From the NCBI GenBank assembly GCA_043798435.1, contig JAZDOR010000215.1, positions 1 through 17,018 of the forward strand: a DNA stretch of 17,018 bases, read 5' to 3'. The DNA comes from JAGUXG01 sp043798435. Its GTDB lineage: Bacteria; UBA9089; UBA9088; JAGUXG01. Each line of letters begins with the position of its first letter. Position 1 is the stretch's first letter. Of this stretch, positions 5,678 to 12,152 are shown one piece after another. The translations under genes and the position numbers were made by a program. The notes under the pieces were generated by a model, which was given only the letters and a program-made list of their open reading frames with translations, did no database searches and was not told the DNA's origin.

Positions 5678-7495
5678 CTATTTAATCTGTGCCCTGGCCA
5701 TAGCCAGATATTCAGCAAAGACAGGGTTGTTTGGCTCTAATTCTACTGCCTTCTCCAGAACCCTGACAGCATCTTTGAATCTTCCGGCAACACCATAGGC
5801 AGCTCCTAAGGCACCCATATAACTGGCATTTCTCCCGTCAAAATCTAAAGACCTTTCAAGGGCTGTTATTGCTCTATCCATTTTACCCTGATTGAGCCAG
5901 TATTGACCCAAGTCTGCATGATAGTAAGAGTAGCTGTAAAGTATCTCCTTTGCCCAGACATCCTTATTGCTGGACTTATCAAATACGCCTCTACAACCAA
6001 ACCAATGTTCCTGCTTGGGTCTATCTTCTGCACCTATTCCCATTCCCAACCTATAGACCAGACCATCCTTGCTGAGTCTGTCAAGATACGGCACATCTAT
6101 CCTCTCATCGGGCTTGAAGAAGGTGTAGTAGATGGGAAACGCCTCTTTATTGCAAGAGATTACAGCCTTCATCACATCCTCATACATTCCATCAACTAAT
6201 GTTGTTTTTACCCAGGGGTGCAGGTCTAAAATCTTCTGGACAAACCATGGTCTTCGTAAGAAATGTATGGGAAATACAGCCACATCCTCTCTCAGATTTT
6301 CAATATTCTGGTGGTACCAAAGGGGAAAGACGTCTATGTCTATTCGGTTAAAGAGGATCGTCTTTTCTGGCAGGTCTTTTATCAGATTCCTGCCAAAGTC
6401 ATAGGCAAAGTAATATTGGCTATAGTCTGAACCTTTCCAATGAAGTAAAAGCAGAAAAAGCATGGGGATAAGAGCTAAAGGTTTTGGTAGCTTTTTCAAG
6501 CAATAAAAGATTCCCACTCCAATAAAAATGGCTAAACAGATAAAGGAGGGAAAGTGGTATGCCTCCATATCAACAAGCTCACTTATCCTGGCATAAACAG
6601 TTACACCAAGGATTGTATTGACCAGGATAGTGATGAGAAAAAAATAAAAAAGCCTTCTGTTTCTGCTGAAAAGAAAGACCCCACCAGGCAGGACAAGGAT
6701 GAGGATAAAGGGCGTGAACTGGCGAAAGACTACCTTTGTTAAATGCTCCTTAAAAAAGCCCAATGTCTGGAGCGTGCCTGCCTTGAACATCTTTTCGTGA
6801 GCCATACCAATAAAGGCATAGTCTGAGAATTTAGAAATAGTATCTGGCTTTCCCCAGTCTATCACAGGGTTTCCTGTGGCTCTTATCGGAAGATAAAGAT
6901 AGATAGATATGCCAAGCAGAAAGAGAAGGAGGAGGCTTCCAATATGTTTTCCTATCGCCCTCTTGTCTGTGACAAAGACCAGATATAGAAGTGAAGGACC
7001 AAAAGTAGCCGCCAACATATGATTAGAAACAGCCAGCCCATAGACAAAGGCAAGGAGAAGGAGCAACCTGGCATCCCTTTTTTTCTCCCACAGGATAACG
7101 ATAAAAAAGCATAAGACGACAGATAGGCTGAGCAAAGAATACATCTTCACATACCCGGCTATATTCCAAAATGCGGCAGAGAAGGCAAAGATCAGGGATG
7201 AAGAGAGGCTGATGATCTGGTTTTTAAGGATATGATAAAGAATGAGGTAAAGAAAAAAGATGCAACAAGAGGCGATGGCTACGGTAAGAAAGCTCATCCT
7301 CATCCCAATGTTTGAGATGGGAATATATGAGATTAGATGGGTTATTAAAGTGTATAAGCAATAGCCAGAGGGATGGGCAAGCCCCAACATCCAGCCACAA
7401 GCAATATGGTCACCGCTATCCCCAAAGGTTAAGGTTGACGGAAGGGTAAGGAGATAGATAATGTATGGAATGAATAGAGATAAAAGTTTTATCAT
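5678..7495 (-). CDS. DUF2723 membrane glycosyltransferase-like protein with TPR tail
   Basis: A 605-residue protein. The N-terminal half is a multi-pass membrane domain of the DUF2723 type: FGDSGD at 24-29 supplies the acidic residues expected in the first extracytoplasmic loop of GT-C enzymes, followed by LGLAHPSGYCLY (37-48), the family signature. YLPIRATGNPVIDWGKP (about 202-218) is also characteristic. About ten hydrophobic segments are visible up to residue 350. A soluble region follows, then two TPR units near the C-terminus (about 527-553 and 561-590). The likely role is lipid-linked sugar transfer to secreted proteins, by family analogy. There is no clear ribosome binding site before the ATG at 7495, and a heptamer array begins 12 bp upstream. 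The stop codon touches the IS end, so the C-terminus could have been shortened. Confidence 0.8.
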   Translation of the reverse strand: MIKLLSLFIPYIIYLLTLPSTLTFGDSGDHIACGWMLGLAHPSGYCLYTLITHLISYIPISNIGMRMSFLTVAIASCCIFFLYLILYHILKNQIISLSSSLIFAFSAAFWNIAGYVKMYSLLSLSVVLCFFIVILWEKKRDARLLLLLAFVYGLAVSNHMLAATFGPSLLYLVFVTDKRAIGKHIGSLLLLFLLGISIYLYLPIRATGNPVIDWGKPDTISKFSDYAFIGMAHEKMFKAGTLQTLGFFKEHLTKVVFRQFTPFILILVLPGGVFLFSRNRRLFYFFLITILVNTILGVTVYARISELVDMEAYHFPSFICLAIFIGVGIFYCLKKLPKPLALIPMLFLLLLHWKGSDYSQYYFAYDFGRNLIKDLPEKTILFNRIDIDVFPLWYHQNIENLREDVAVFPIHFLRRPWFVQKILDLHPWVKTTLVDGMYEDVMKAVISCNKEAFPIYYTFFKPDERIDVPYLDRLSKDGLVYRLGMGIGAEDRPKQEHWFGCRGVFDKSSNKDVWAKEILYSYSYYHADLGQYWLNQGKMDRAITALERSLDFDGRNASYMGALGAAYGVAGRFKDAVRVLEKAVELEPNNPVFAEYLAMARAQIK

Positions 7496-7506
7496 AATAT
7501 TAAGGA

Positions 7507-7713
<207 letters not shown>

Positions 7714-7716
7714 TCT

Positions 7717-8157
7717 TCATAGTTCAGCCCACATAATTACAGCATCCTCTTTTAAGCCATAGTAACCCTTTCTAATACCGGCCTCATAAAAGCCAAATTT
7801 ATGGTAGAAGGAGATTGCCCTTAAATTTTCTTTCTCAACCTCAAGGGTAGCTTTCTTTGCCCCCAAGCCCTTTGCCCGCTCCATCGCCCATCTGAGTAAC
7901 TCCGAGCCTATGCCCTTGGACTGCCTGCTTTTTGTGATAGCCAAATTGACCAACTGCATCTCATCATCTACCTTATAAAACCCAAGATAGCCAATAATCT
8001 TTCCTTCTTCCTTAGCCACATAAAATTCTGAGCCTGCCTTTATCTCCTCAATAAAGCTTTCCCTACACCAGGGAAAAGCAAAGACCTCATCTTCTATGGC
8101 TAAAACAGAGTAGAGGTCATCCTCCTTCATTTTATCAATCAAGATGCCCATAGACAA
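7717..8157 (-). CDS. rimI: Ribosomal protein S18 alanine N-acetyltransferase-type GNAT
   Basis: A 146-residue GNAT-fold acetyltransferase. Motif A is SRQSKGIGSELLRWAMERAK (about residues 77-96), the acetyl-CoA pyrophosphate-binding loop. FPWCRESFIEEI (28-39) and ENLRAISFYHKFGF (109-122) are typical of RimI, which acetylates the N-terminal alanine of ribosomal protein S18. The start is a TTG at 8157, supported by GGAGGG 8 nt upstream; an ATG at 8151 is the alternative but has poorer spacing. The gene overlaps the 3' end of tsaB by 23 bp. The tsaB-rimI pairing is common in bacteria and supports the call. Confidence 0.85.
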   Translation of the reverse strand: MSMGILIDKMKEDDLYSVLAIEDEVFAFPWCRESFIEEIKAGSEFYVAKEEGKIIGYLGFYKVDDEMQLVNLAITKSRQSKGIGSELLRWAMERAKGLGAKKATLEVEKENLRAISFYHKFGFYEAGIRKGYYGLKEDAVIMWAEL

Positions 8158-8773
8158 GACAAGAGCCCTCCTTCTTTCTTTTGAAAGTTAGGAGTCCTAA
8201 AGACGCGACACTTGTTGCCTGAGGGATGTTGTGTATAGAGTGAGAAAAGAAGGCTAAAGCACCCAATTTCTCCTTTATTCTATCTTTGTAGAAAGGAGCA
8301 CCCGGCCCTACAAACAGGGTCTCCTGGTCTATCAAAGAAAATAGACAAGAGAGGTCGCAGGTGATATAATCAGAAGACTTCCTTTGCTTTCTATACAAAG
8401 CAATATGAATCCTATCCTTTCTGGCGTCAATGATAGAGCAGACCTGCATATCTTTCTCACAAATATTATGGGAGATTGTATCCAATGTTGAAACCCCTAT
8501 TACTGGAATATCCAAGCCAGCAGAAAGACCCTGAGCCGTTGCATATCCCACCCGCAGCCCCGAAAATGAACCAGGCCCAGTAGAGACAGCAATACCTGAA
8601 ATCTCAGATAATTTTATGCAAGAGAGCTTAAGAATGTGGTCTATCTCACTTATAATCCAAGAGGAGTGTTTGAGATGAAGGCAGGATACGAAGGATGAGG
8701 CTAAAGCCCCTTCTTCAGAGACTAAAGACAGGCTTCCTGCTGGGGTTGAGGTTTCTATGCCAAGGGTTATCAT
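8135..8773 (-). CDS. tsaB: tRNA t6A37 threonylcarbamoyltransferase complex subunit TsaB
   Basis: A 212-residue ASKHA-fold protein. MITLGIETSTPAGSLSLV (1-18) is the first phosphate-binding-like strand, and STGPGSFSGLRVGYATAQGL (64-83) is the TsaB hallmark. TsaB partners with TsaD in making N6-threonylcarbamoyladenosine at position 37 of ANN-decoding tRNAs. The C-terminal part is short, as is common in TsaB. It overlaps rimI downstream. The ATG at 8773 has no Shine-Dalgarno site. Just upstream is a broken second copy of the same gene start (8779-8836), so translation may now depend on re-initiation after the pilin gene or the broken copy. Confidence 0.88.
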   Translation of the reverse strand: MITLGIETSTPAGSLSLVSEEGALASSFVSCLHLKHSSWIISEIDHILKLSCIKLSEISGIAVSTGPGSFSGLRVGYATAQGLSAGLDIPVIGVSTLDTISHNICEKDMQVCSIIDARKDRIHIALYRKQRKSSDYITCDLSCLFSLIDQETLFVGPGAPFYKDRIKEKLGALAFFSHSIHNIPQATSVASLGLLTFKRKKEGSCLVYGHLD

Positions 8774-8778
8774 TTTTT

Positions 8779-8836
8779 AGAGACTAAGGACAGGCTTCCT
8801 GCCGGGGCTTTAGGTTTCTATACCGAGGGCTATCAT
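8779..8836 (-). pseudogene. Broken tandem copy of the tsaB 5' end
   Basis: The 58 bp here are nearly the same as 8717-8773, which encode the first residues of tsaB. On the minus strand it reads MIALGIET and then hits TAA, because one extra base shifts the frame in the following AAAGCCCCGGCAGG segment. Its ATG (8836-8834) overlaps the pilin stop codon as ATGA, the arrangement of a translationally coupled gene. The intact tsaB ATG lacks such coupling, so this was probably the original start and the inner copy is the duplicate, or the reverse. Confidence 0.8.
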
Positions 8837-9363
8837 TCAAGGCCGTAGGTAGAGTAAACAACCTTTTGTGTATCTGTGGCAAAAGAGTTCACTCTTAAGC
8901 TATGATTTCCAACATTATACCACCAGCCACCCTCATTCGTGATTGTTCCATGTTCAGGACAGCTTCCTCCTCCTCCCTGACAGTTTACTCCATGGACAGG
9001 ACAGACAAAGTGCATCTGGTTTGTGTAAATCGCCCTGGACCTCTTATTTGCTGTGCTGGCACCCTTTCTCACAATAACATAGGGAATTGTCTCTAAGTGG
9101 TTAGGAACTAAGGCTCTGGCTAAATCATCCCCATCCATTCCTCCTGCAGGGTCATTATCGCCATCTAGATCCCCAGAGGGCCATTCCTCCTTATCCCCAT
9201 AATACATAGCAATCACAGTCTTCATGCTATTCAAATTTGCCTTGGTCGCATCCTCCCTTGACTTATCTATCATCTTTGTTACTTGAGGAAGGAGGATGGC
9301 TAACAATATCCCTATGATTACTACCACAATCATCAACTCAGTCAAGGTAAATCCTTTTTTCAT
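8833..9363 (-). CDS. Type IV pilin / type II secretion GspG-like pseudopilin
   Basis: A 176-residue prepilin. MKKG|FTLTELMIVVVIIGILLAI has a prepilin peptidase site after Gly4, a conserved Glu at mature position 5 and the N-terminal hydrophobic helix. Residues 64-80 (GDLDGDNDPAGGMDGDD) are a dense acidic loop that may bind calcium, as in GspG major pseudopilins. Unusually, it has CPVHG (121-125), Cys128 and CPEHG (135-139), which could be a metal site. It is the first gene of a minus-strand run with tsaB and rimI. A -35/-10 pair ends 6 nt before the ATG and no Shine-Dalgarno sequence is present, so the mRNA is probably leaderless. I cannot separate pilus from secretion pseudopilin by sequence. 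Confidence 0.85.
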   Translation of the reverse strand: MKKGFTLTELMIVVVIIGILLAILLPQVTKMIDKSREDATKANLNSMKTVIAMYYGDKEEWPSGDLDGDNDPAGGMDGDDLARALVPNHLETIPYVIVRKGASTANKRSRAIYTNQMHFVCPVHGVNCQGGGGSCPEHGTITNEGGWWYNVGNHSLRVNSFATDTQKVVYSTYGLE

Positions 9364-9369
9364 AACTTA

Positions 9370-9398
9370 ATTTTACCCTCTTTCTTCTATTATGTCAA
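9370..9398 (-). promoter_or_regulatory. Promoter of the pilin gene (leaderless)
   Basis: On the minus strand TTGACA (9398-9393) and TAAAAT (9375-9370) are 17 nt apart. Only 6 nt separate the -10 box from the ATG at 9363, so transcription would start at or within a base or two of the start codon. Confidence 0.7.
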
Positions 9399-9461
9399 AT
9401 AGTTTTTGGTATGCGTTCAGGTAGCGCAAGAAAAGGAGATGTGGAAAAGGTTAATAGAAGT

Positions 9462-9543
9462 CAGAATTCAGGAGTCAGGAGTCAGAATTTAGAACGAAAG
9501 AACTTATTTATTCTGTATTCTGGATTCTGGATTCTGGATTCTC
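9462..9543. repeat. Short second copy of the CAGAATT/CAGGAGT heptamer family
   Basis: The forward units are CAGAATT, CAGGAGT, CAGGAGT and CAGAATT (9462-9489). After a 19-bp spacer come inverted units TATTCTG, TATTCTG, GATTCTG, GATTCTG and GATTCTC (9509-9543). The plan is the same as at 7507-7713 with far fewer units. It sits between the divergent pilin and parB genes. Confidence 0.9.
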
Positions 9544-9611
9544 TCTCATTTCCCCCTTTCTCCTTTCTTACACTCTTGATGTATAGCCTGAACGGTTACG
9601 GATTTTTACTC

Positions 9612-9639
9612 TTGACTATTAGATAATAGAAATTATAGA
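9612..9639 (+). promoter_or_regulatory. Promoter of parB (near-leaderless)
   Basis: TTGACT (9612-9617) and TATAGA (9634-9639) are 16 nt apart. The ATG at 9649 follows the -10 box by only 9 nt, and no Shine-Dalgarno sequence is seen. The predicted transcript has a leader of about 0-3 nt. Confidence 0.55.
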
Positions 9640-9648
9640 ATATAAATT

Positions 9649-10440
9649 ATGGAAAGGCTTGGAAAGGGGTTGTCCGCATTGATTGGGGAAGAAGAAAAAA
9701 GCGGTCTGATAGAAATTGAGTTAGAGAAGATTAGCATAGGAGACGCAAAGATACGAAGAGAACTTTTAGAGGATGAAGAGCTTATTGCCTCTATCAGAGA
9801 AAAGGGCATACTCCAACCAATCATTGTAGTTCCAAAGGGTGAGCTGTATGAAGTGATTGCGGGACAGAGGCGGTTTCTTTCAGCAAAGAAGGCAGGTTTA
9901 ACCAAAATTCCTGCTATCATAAAGGATGTGGAAAAAGCCGAACAGCTTGAGATAGCTCTCATTGAAAATATTCAGAGGAAGAACCTTAATTCCATAGAGG
10001 AAGCGGATGTTTATAAAAGACTGCGGGATGAGTTTGGCTTGACTCAGGAAGAGATAGCCAGAAAGGTTGGAAAGGAGAGAAGTTCTGTAGCAAATTCATT
10101 AAGGCTACTTTCTCTTTCCGAAAAAGTTAAGGATGGGATAATAAAAGGTGAGATTACAGCAGGTCATGCCAGGGCAATTCTTTCAATTCCCGCTCTTGAA
10201 GCAAGAGAAAATCTTGCCGATAAGATTATAAAGAAGAAATTATCTGTGAGAGAAGCAGAAAATGTTTCACGTGAAACACAAAAAAGAAACCATGAGTTAT
10301 CTGCTCTTGAGGATAAGGCAAGAAAGGTATTGGGAACCCAGGTGAAGATACGAGGAAACCTTTCGAAGGGCAAGATTGAAATAGAATACTATTCACAAGA
10401 ACTTTTATCTGGAATCCTTGAGAAGATTGGAATTGCTTAA
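9649..10440 (+). CDS. parB: Chromosome partitioning protein ParB
   Basis: A 263-residue ParB/Spo0J. Domains in order: an N-terminal ERLGKGLSALIG segment (2-13), the usual ParA-contacting start; the CTP-binding domain with GILQPIIV (53-60), AGQRRFLSA (71-79, where the usual GERR is GQRR) and ENIQRKNLNSIEEA (106-119); the parS-binding helix-turn-helix LTQEEIARKVGKERSSVANS (131-150); and a C-terminal dimerisation segment. ParB loads on parS, slides as a CTP-gated clamp and recruits ParA and SMC. A perfect parS lies within the gene at codons 205-210. parA is not adjacent, which is unusual; the upstream neighbour is the divergent pilin gene. No ribosome binding site is evident, matching the promoter position. 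Confidence 0.92.
   Translation: MERLGKGLSALIGEEEKSGLIEIELEKISIGDAKIRRELLEDEELIASIREKGILQPIIVVPKGELYEVIAGQRRFLSAKKAGLTKIPAIIKDVEKAEQLEIALIENIQRKNLNSIEEADVYKRLRDEFGLTQEEIARKVGKERSSVANSLRLLSLSEKVKDGIIKGEITAGHARAILSIPALEARENLADKIIKKKLSVREAENVSRETQKRNHELSALEDKARKVLGTQVKIRGNLSKGKIEIEYYSQELLSGILEKIGIA
10263..10278. promoter_or_regulatory. parS centromere site inside parB
   Basis: TGTTTCACGTGAAACA is a perfect 16-bp palindrome identical to the bacterial parS consensus. It encodes VSRET in the parB frame, the same solution seen in other bacteria that carry parS inside parB. It implies that ParB nucleates here and that the locus is near the replication origin. Confidence 0.95.
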
Positions 10441-10494
10441 TAAGGCAAATCTTCATTTTTGTTGATAATCTTTGTTCCCTTGCCTATTTACATC

Positions 10495-10677
10495 TTAATT
10501 TTTTTCTTCCAACTCACTACTATTTCTATATCTATATATTTTAACCCCATCTCTTTCTAAATACCCAGCCCCTTCAAAGAGACCTGGCTCTTTCAAGTCC
10601 TTAAATGTCCCCTCTGTAATCATTATCTCATTAGGTTTTGCCTCCTTTTGTAAAAAATTTAATTTTTTGCTTGGCAA
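10495..10677 (-). pseudogene. C-terminal remnant of a class III nucleotidyl cyclase domain
   Basis: The frame reads LNFLQKEAKPNEIMITEGTF, then KDLKEPGLFEGAGYLERDGV and KIYRYRN. This matches the end of class III adenylate/guanylate cyclase domains (pattern: LxxxAKPGEIlIsexty, then a gap, then vkvYrv). Upstream sequence does not continue the domain; the only start is a TTG that overlaps the -35 box of bioA. An ATG at codon 19 would make 42 residues but has a poorly spaced ribosome binding site. I read it as a leftover of a deleted or moved cyclase gene. A related, complete protein is encoded at 12149-13387. Confidence 0.5.
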
Positions 10678-10699
10678 ACAATAAAATAATTACTATAAT
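10671..10699 (+). promoter_or_regulatory. Promoter of bioA
   Basis: TTGGCA (10671-10676) and TATAAT (10694-10699) are 17 nt apart. Transcription would start near 10706, giving a leader of about 31 nt that includes the AGGAAG ribosome binding site before the ATG at 10737. I see no clear BirA operator palindrome. Confidence 0.7.
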
Positions 10700-10736
10700 T
10701 TATACCGTTTATATATAATTAAACAGGAAGTAAAAT

Positions 10737-12074
10737 ATGGAGCTTATTGAGAAAGACCTAATGTATATCTGGCATCCTTACACCCAGATGAAGGATGCAG
10801 AGGAATTGCCTCCAATTCTGATAGAGAGGGCAGAGGGAATAAGGCTCTATGGTGCAGACGGCAGGGTTTATTATGACACCATAGCCAGTTGGTGGTGCAA
10901 TGTCCACGGCCATTGCCACCCAGGGATAACGGAGGCTATCAAGAATCAAGTAGATCAATTGGACCATATCCTCTTTGCTGGATTCACCCATAAACCTGCC
11001 ATTTTGCTGGCTGAAAAGCTTATATCTATAGCTCCCAAAGGCTTGTCAAGGGTCTTCTTCTCTGACAATGGGTCAACCTCTGTTGAGACTGCCTTAAAAC
11101 TCTCCTTTCAATACTGGCATAATATAGGCAGACCAGAGAAAAGAAGGTTTCTCTCCTTAGAGTATGGCTATCACGGAGATACACTTGGGGCTATGAGCGT
11201 AAGCGACCTTGACCCATTCAACAAGTGCTTTGAATGGCTTTTTTACTCGGGATATAAGGCATGTGCCCCTTATTGCTACCGCTGTCCGCTGAGGCGTGAT
11301 AGAGAGACCTGTAATATAGAGTGTATTGAGTTTGTTGAGGATATAGTTAAAGCTCGCGCTGATGAGATTTGCGGGATAATCATTGAACCTTTAATCTTTG
11401 GGGCAGGTGGAATGATTGTCTATCCCAAAGAATATCTTGAAAAAGTGGCTGAGATTGCTATGAGATATAACATTCACCTCATTTTGGACGAGGTAGCCAC
11501 AGGCTTTGGCAGAACAGGCAAGATGTTTGCCACAGAGCATACCCATATTCAACCCGACTTTCTCTGTTTATCAAAAGGGATTACAGGTGGCGTCTTACCC
11601 CTTGGTGCAACCTTGACCACAGAAAAGATTTATTCTGCCTTCTATGATGACTACTCAAAGCAAAAGACCTTTTATCACGGTCATACCTACACAGCAAATC
11701 CAATATCTACGGCAGCTGCCTTAGCCAGCCTTCAGATCTTTGAGGAGGAAAATACTTTGGGTAGGCTCGCCAGGATTATCCCAATTTTTCACAAGGGATT
11801 GGAAAGGTTCAGAGAGCTTCCCATTGTTGGAGATGTCCGGTATATAGGCATGATAGGTGGGTTTGAATTAGTGAAAGATAAACTGACCAAAGAGCCATTT
11901 GATCTTTCCGAAAGGATAGGCTACAAAGTTTATAAAGAAGGGTTAAAAAGAGGGCTTATCTTAAGACCCCTGGGAAATGTCATCTATCTCTTTCCGCCAC
12001 TCTGCATAAAAGAAGAGGAAATACAAGAGATTTTGGAGCTGACATATTCAACCATTGCCACTATAAAACTATGA
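10737..12074 (+). CDS. bioA: Adenosylmethionine-8-amino-7-oxononanoate aminotransferase
   Basis: A 445-residue PLP-dependent class III aminotransferase of biotin synthesis, converting 7-keto-8-aminopelargonate to 7,8-diaminopelargonate with S-adenosylmethionine as donor. Diagnostic features: IWHPYTQM (11-18) and SWWCNVHGHCHP (51-62), including the paired Trp of the BioA substrate pocket; YHGDTLGAMSV (145-155); LDEVATGFGRTG (250-261) with Asp251 for the pyridine nitrogen; and LSKGITGG with the PLP lysine Lys280. A cysteine cluster at 176, 180, 183, 192 and 196 is present. No other bio gene is in the window. The gene has its own promoter and ends just before a heptamer foldback array shared with the convergent gene at 12149. 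Confidence 0.93.
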   Translation: MELIEKDLMYIWHPYTQMKDAEELPPILIERAEGIRLYGADGRVYYDTIASWWCNVHGHCHPGITEAIKNQVDQLDHILFAGFTHKPAILLAEKLISIAPKGLSRVFFSDNGSTSVETALKLSFQYWHNIGRPEKRRFLSLEYGYHGDTLGAMSVSDLDPFNKCFEWLFYSGYKACAPYCYRCPLRRDRETCNIECIEFVEDIVKARADEICGIIIEPLIFGAGGMIVYPKEYLEKVAEIAMRYNIHLILDEVATGFGRTGKMFATEHTHIQPDFLCLSKGITGGVLPLGATLTTEKIYSAFYDDYSKQKTFYHGHTYTANPISTAAALASLQIFEEENTLGRLARIIPIFHKGLERFRELPIVGDVRYIGMIGGFELVKDKLTKEPFDLSERIGYKVYKEGLKRGLILRPLGNVIYLFPPLCIKEEEIQEILELTYSTIATIKL

Positions 12075-12075
12075 T

Positions 12076-12152
12076 AGTCTATAGTTTATAGTTTATAGTT
12101 TATAGTTTATAGTTGATGGTCTATAAACCATAAACTATAAACCATACACTAC
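12076..12152. repeat. In-phase heptamer foldback array between convergent genes
   Basis: Eleven 7-bp units run in one continuous phase: AGTCTAT, four AGTTTAT, AGTTGAT, GGTCTAT, then AAACCAT, AAACTAT, AAACCAT and ACACTAC. The second half is the reverse complement of the first (ATAAACT against AGTTTAT), so the array can form a long hairpin. The stop codon of the cyclase-like gene (12149-12151) lies in the last unit. It could act as a bidirectional terminator. Confidence 0.9.

Noticed and set aside
9411..9626. Plus-strand 71-residue ORF before parB
   Set aside because: It runs through the short heptamer array and its inverted tail; the periodic SQNSG and ILYSGFWILDS stretches come from the repeat.
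10443..10485. Terminator after parB (AGGCAA with TTGCCT)
   Set aside because: The stem is only 6 bp with a loop of about 30 nt and no proper U-tract.
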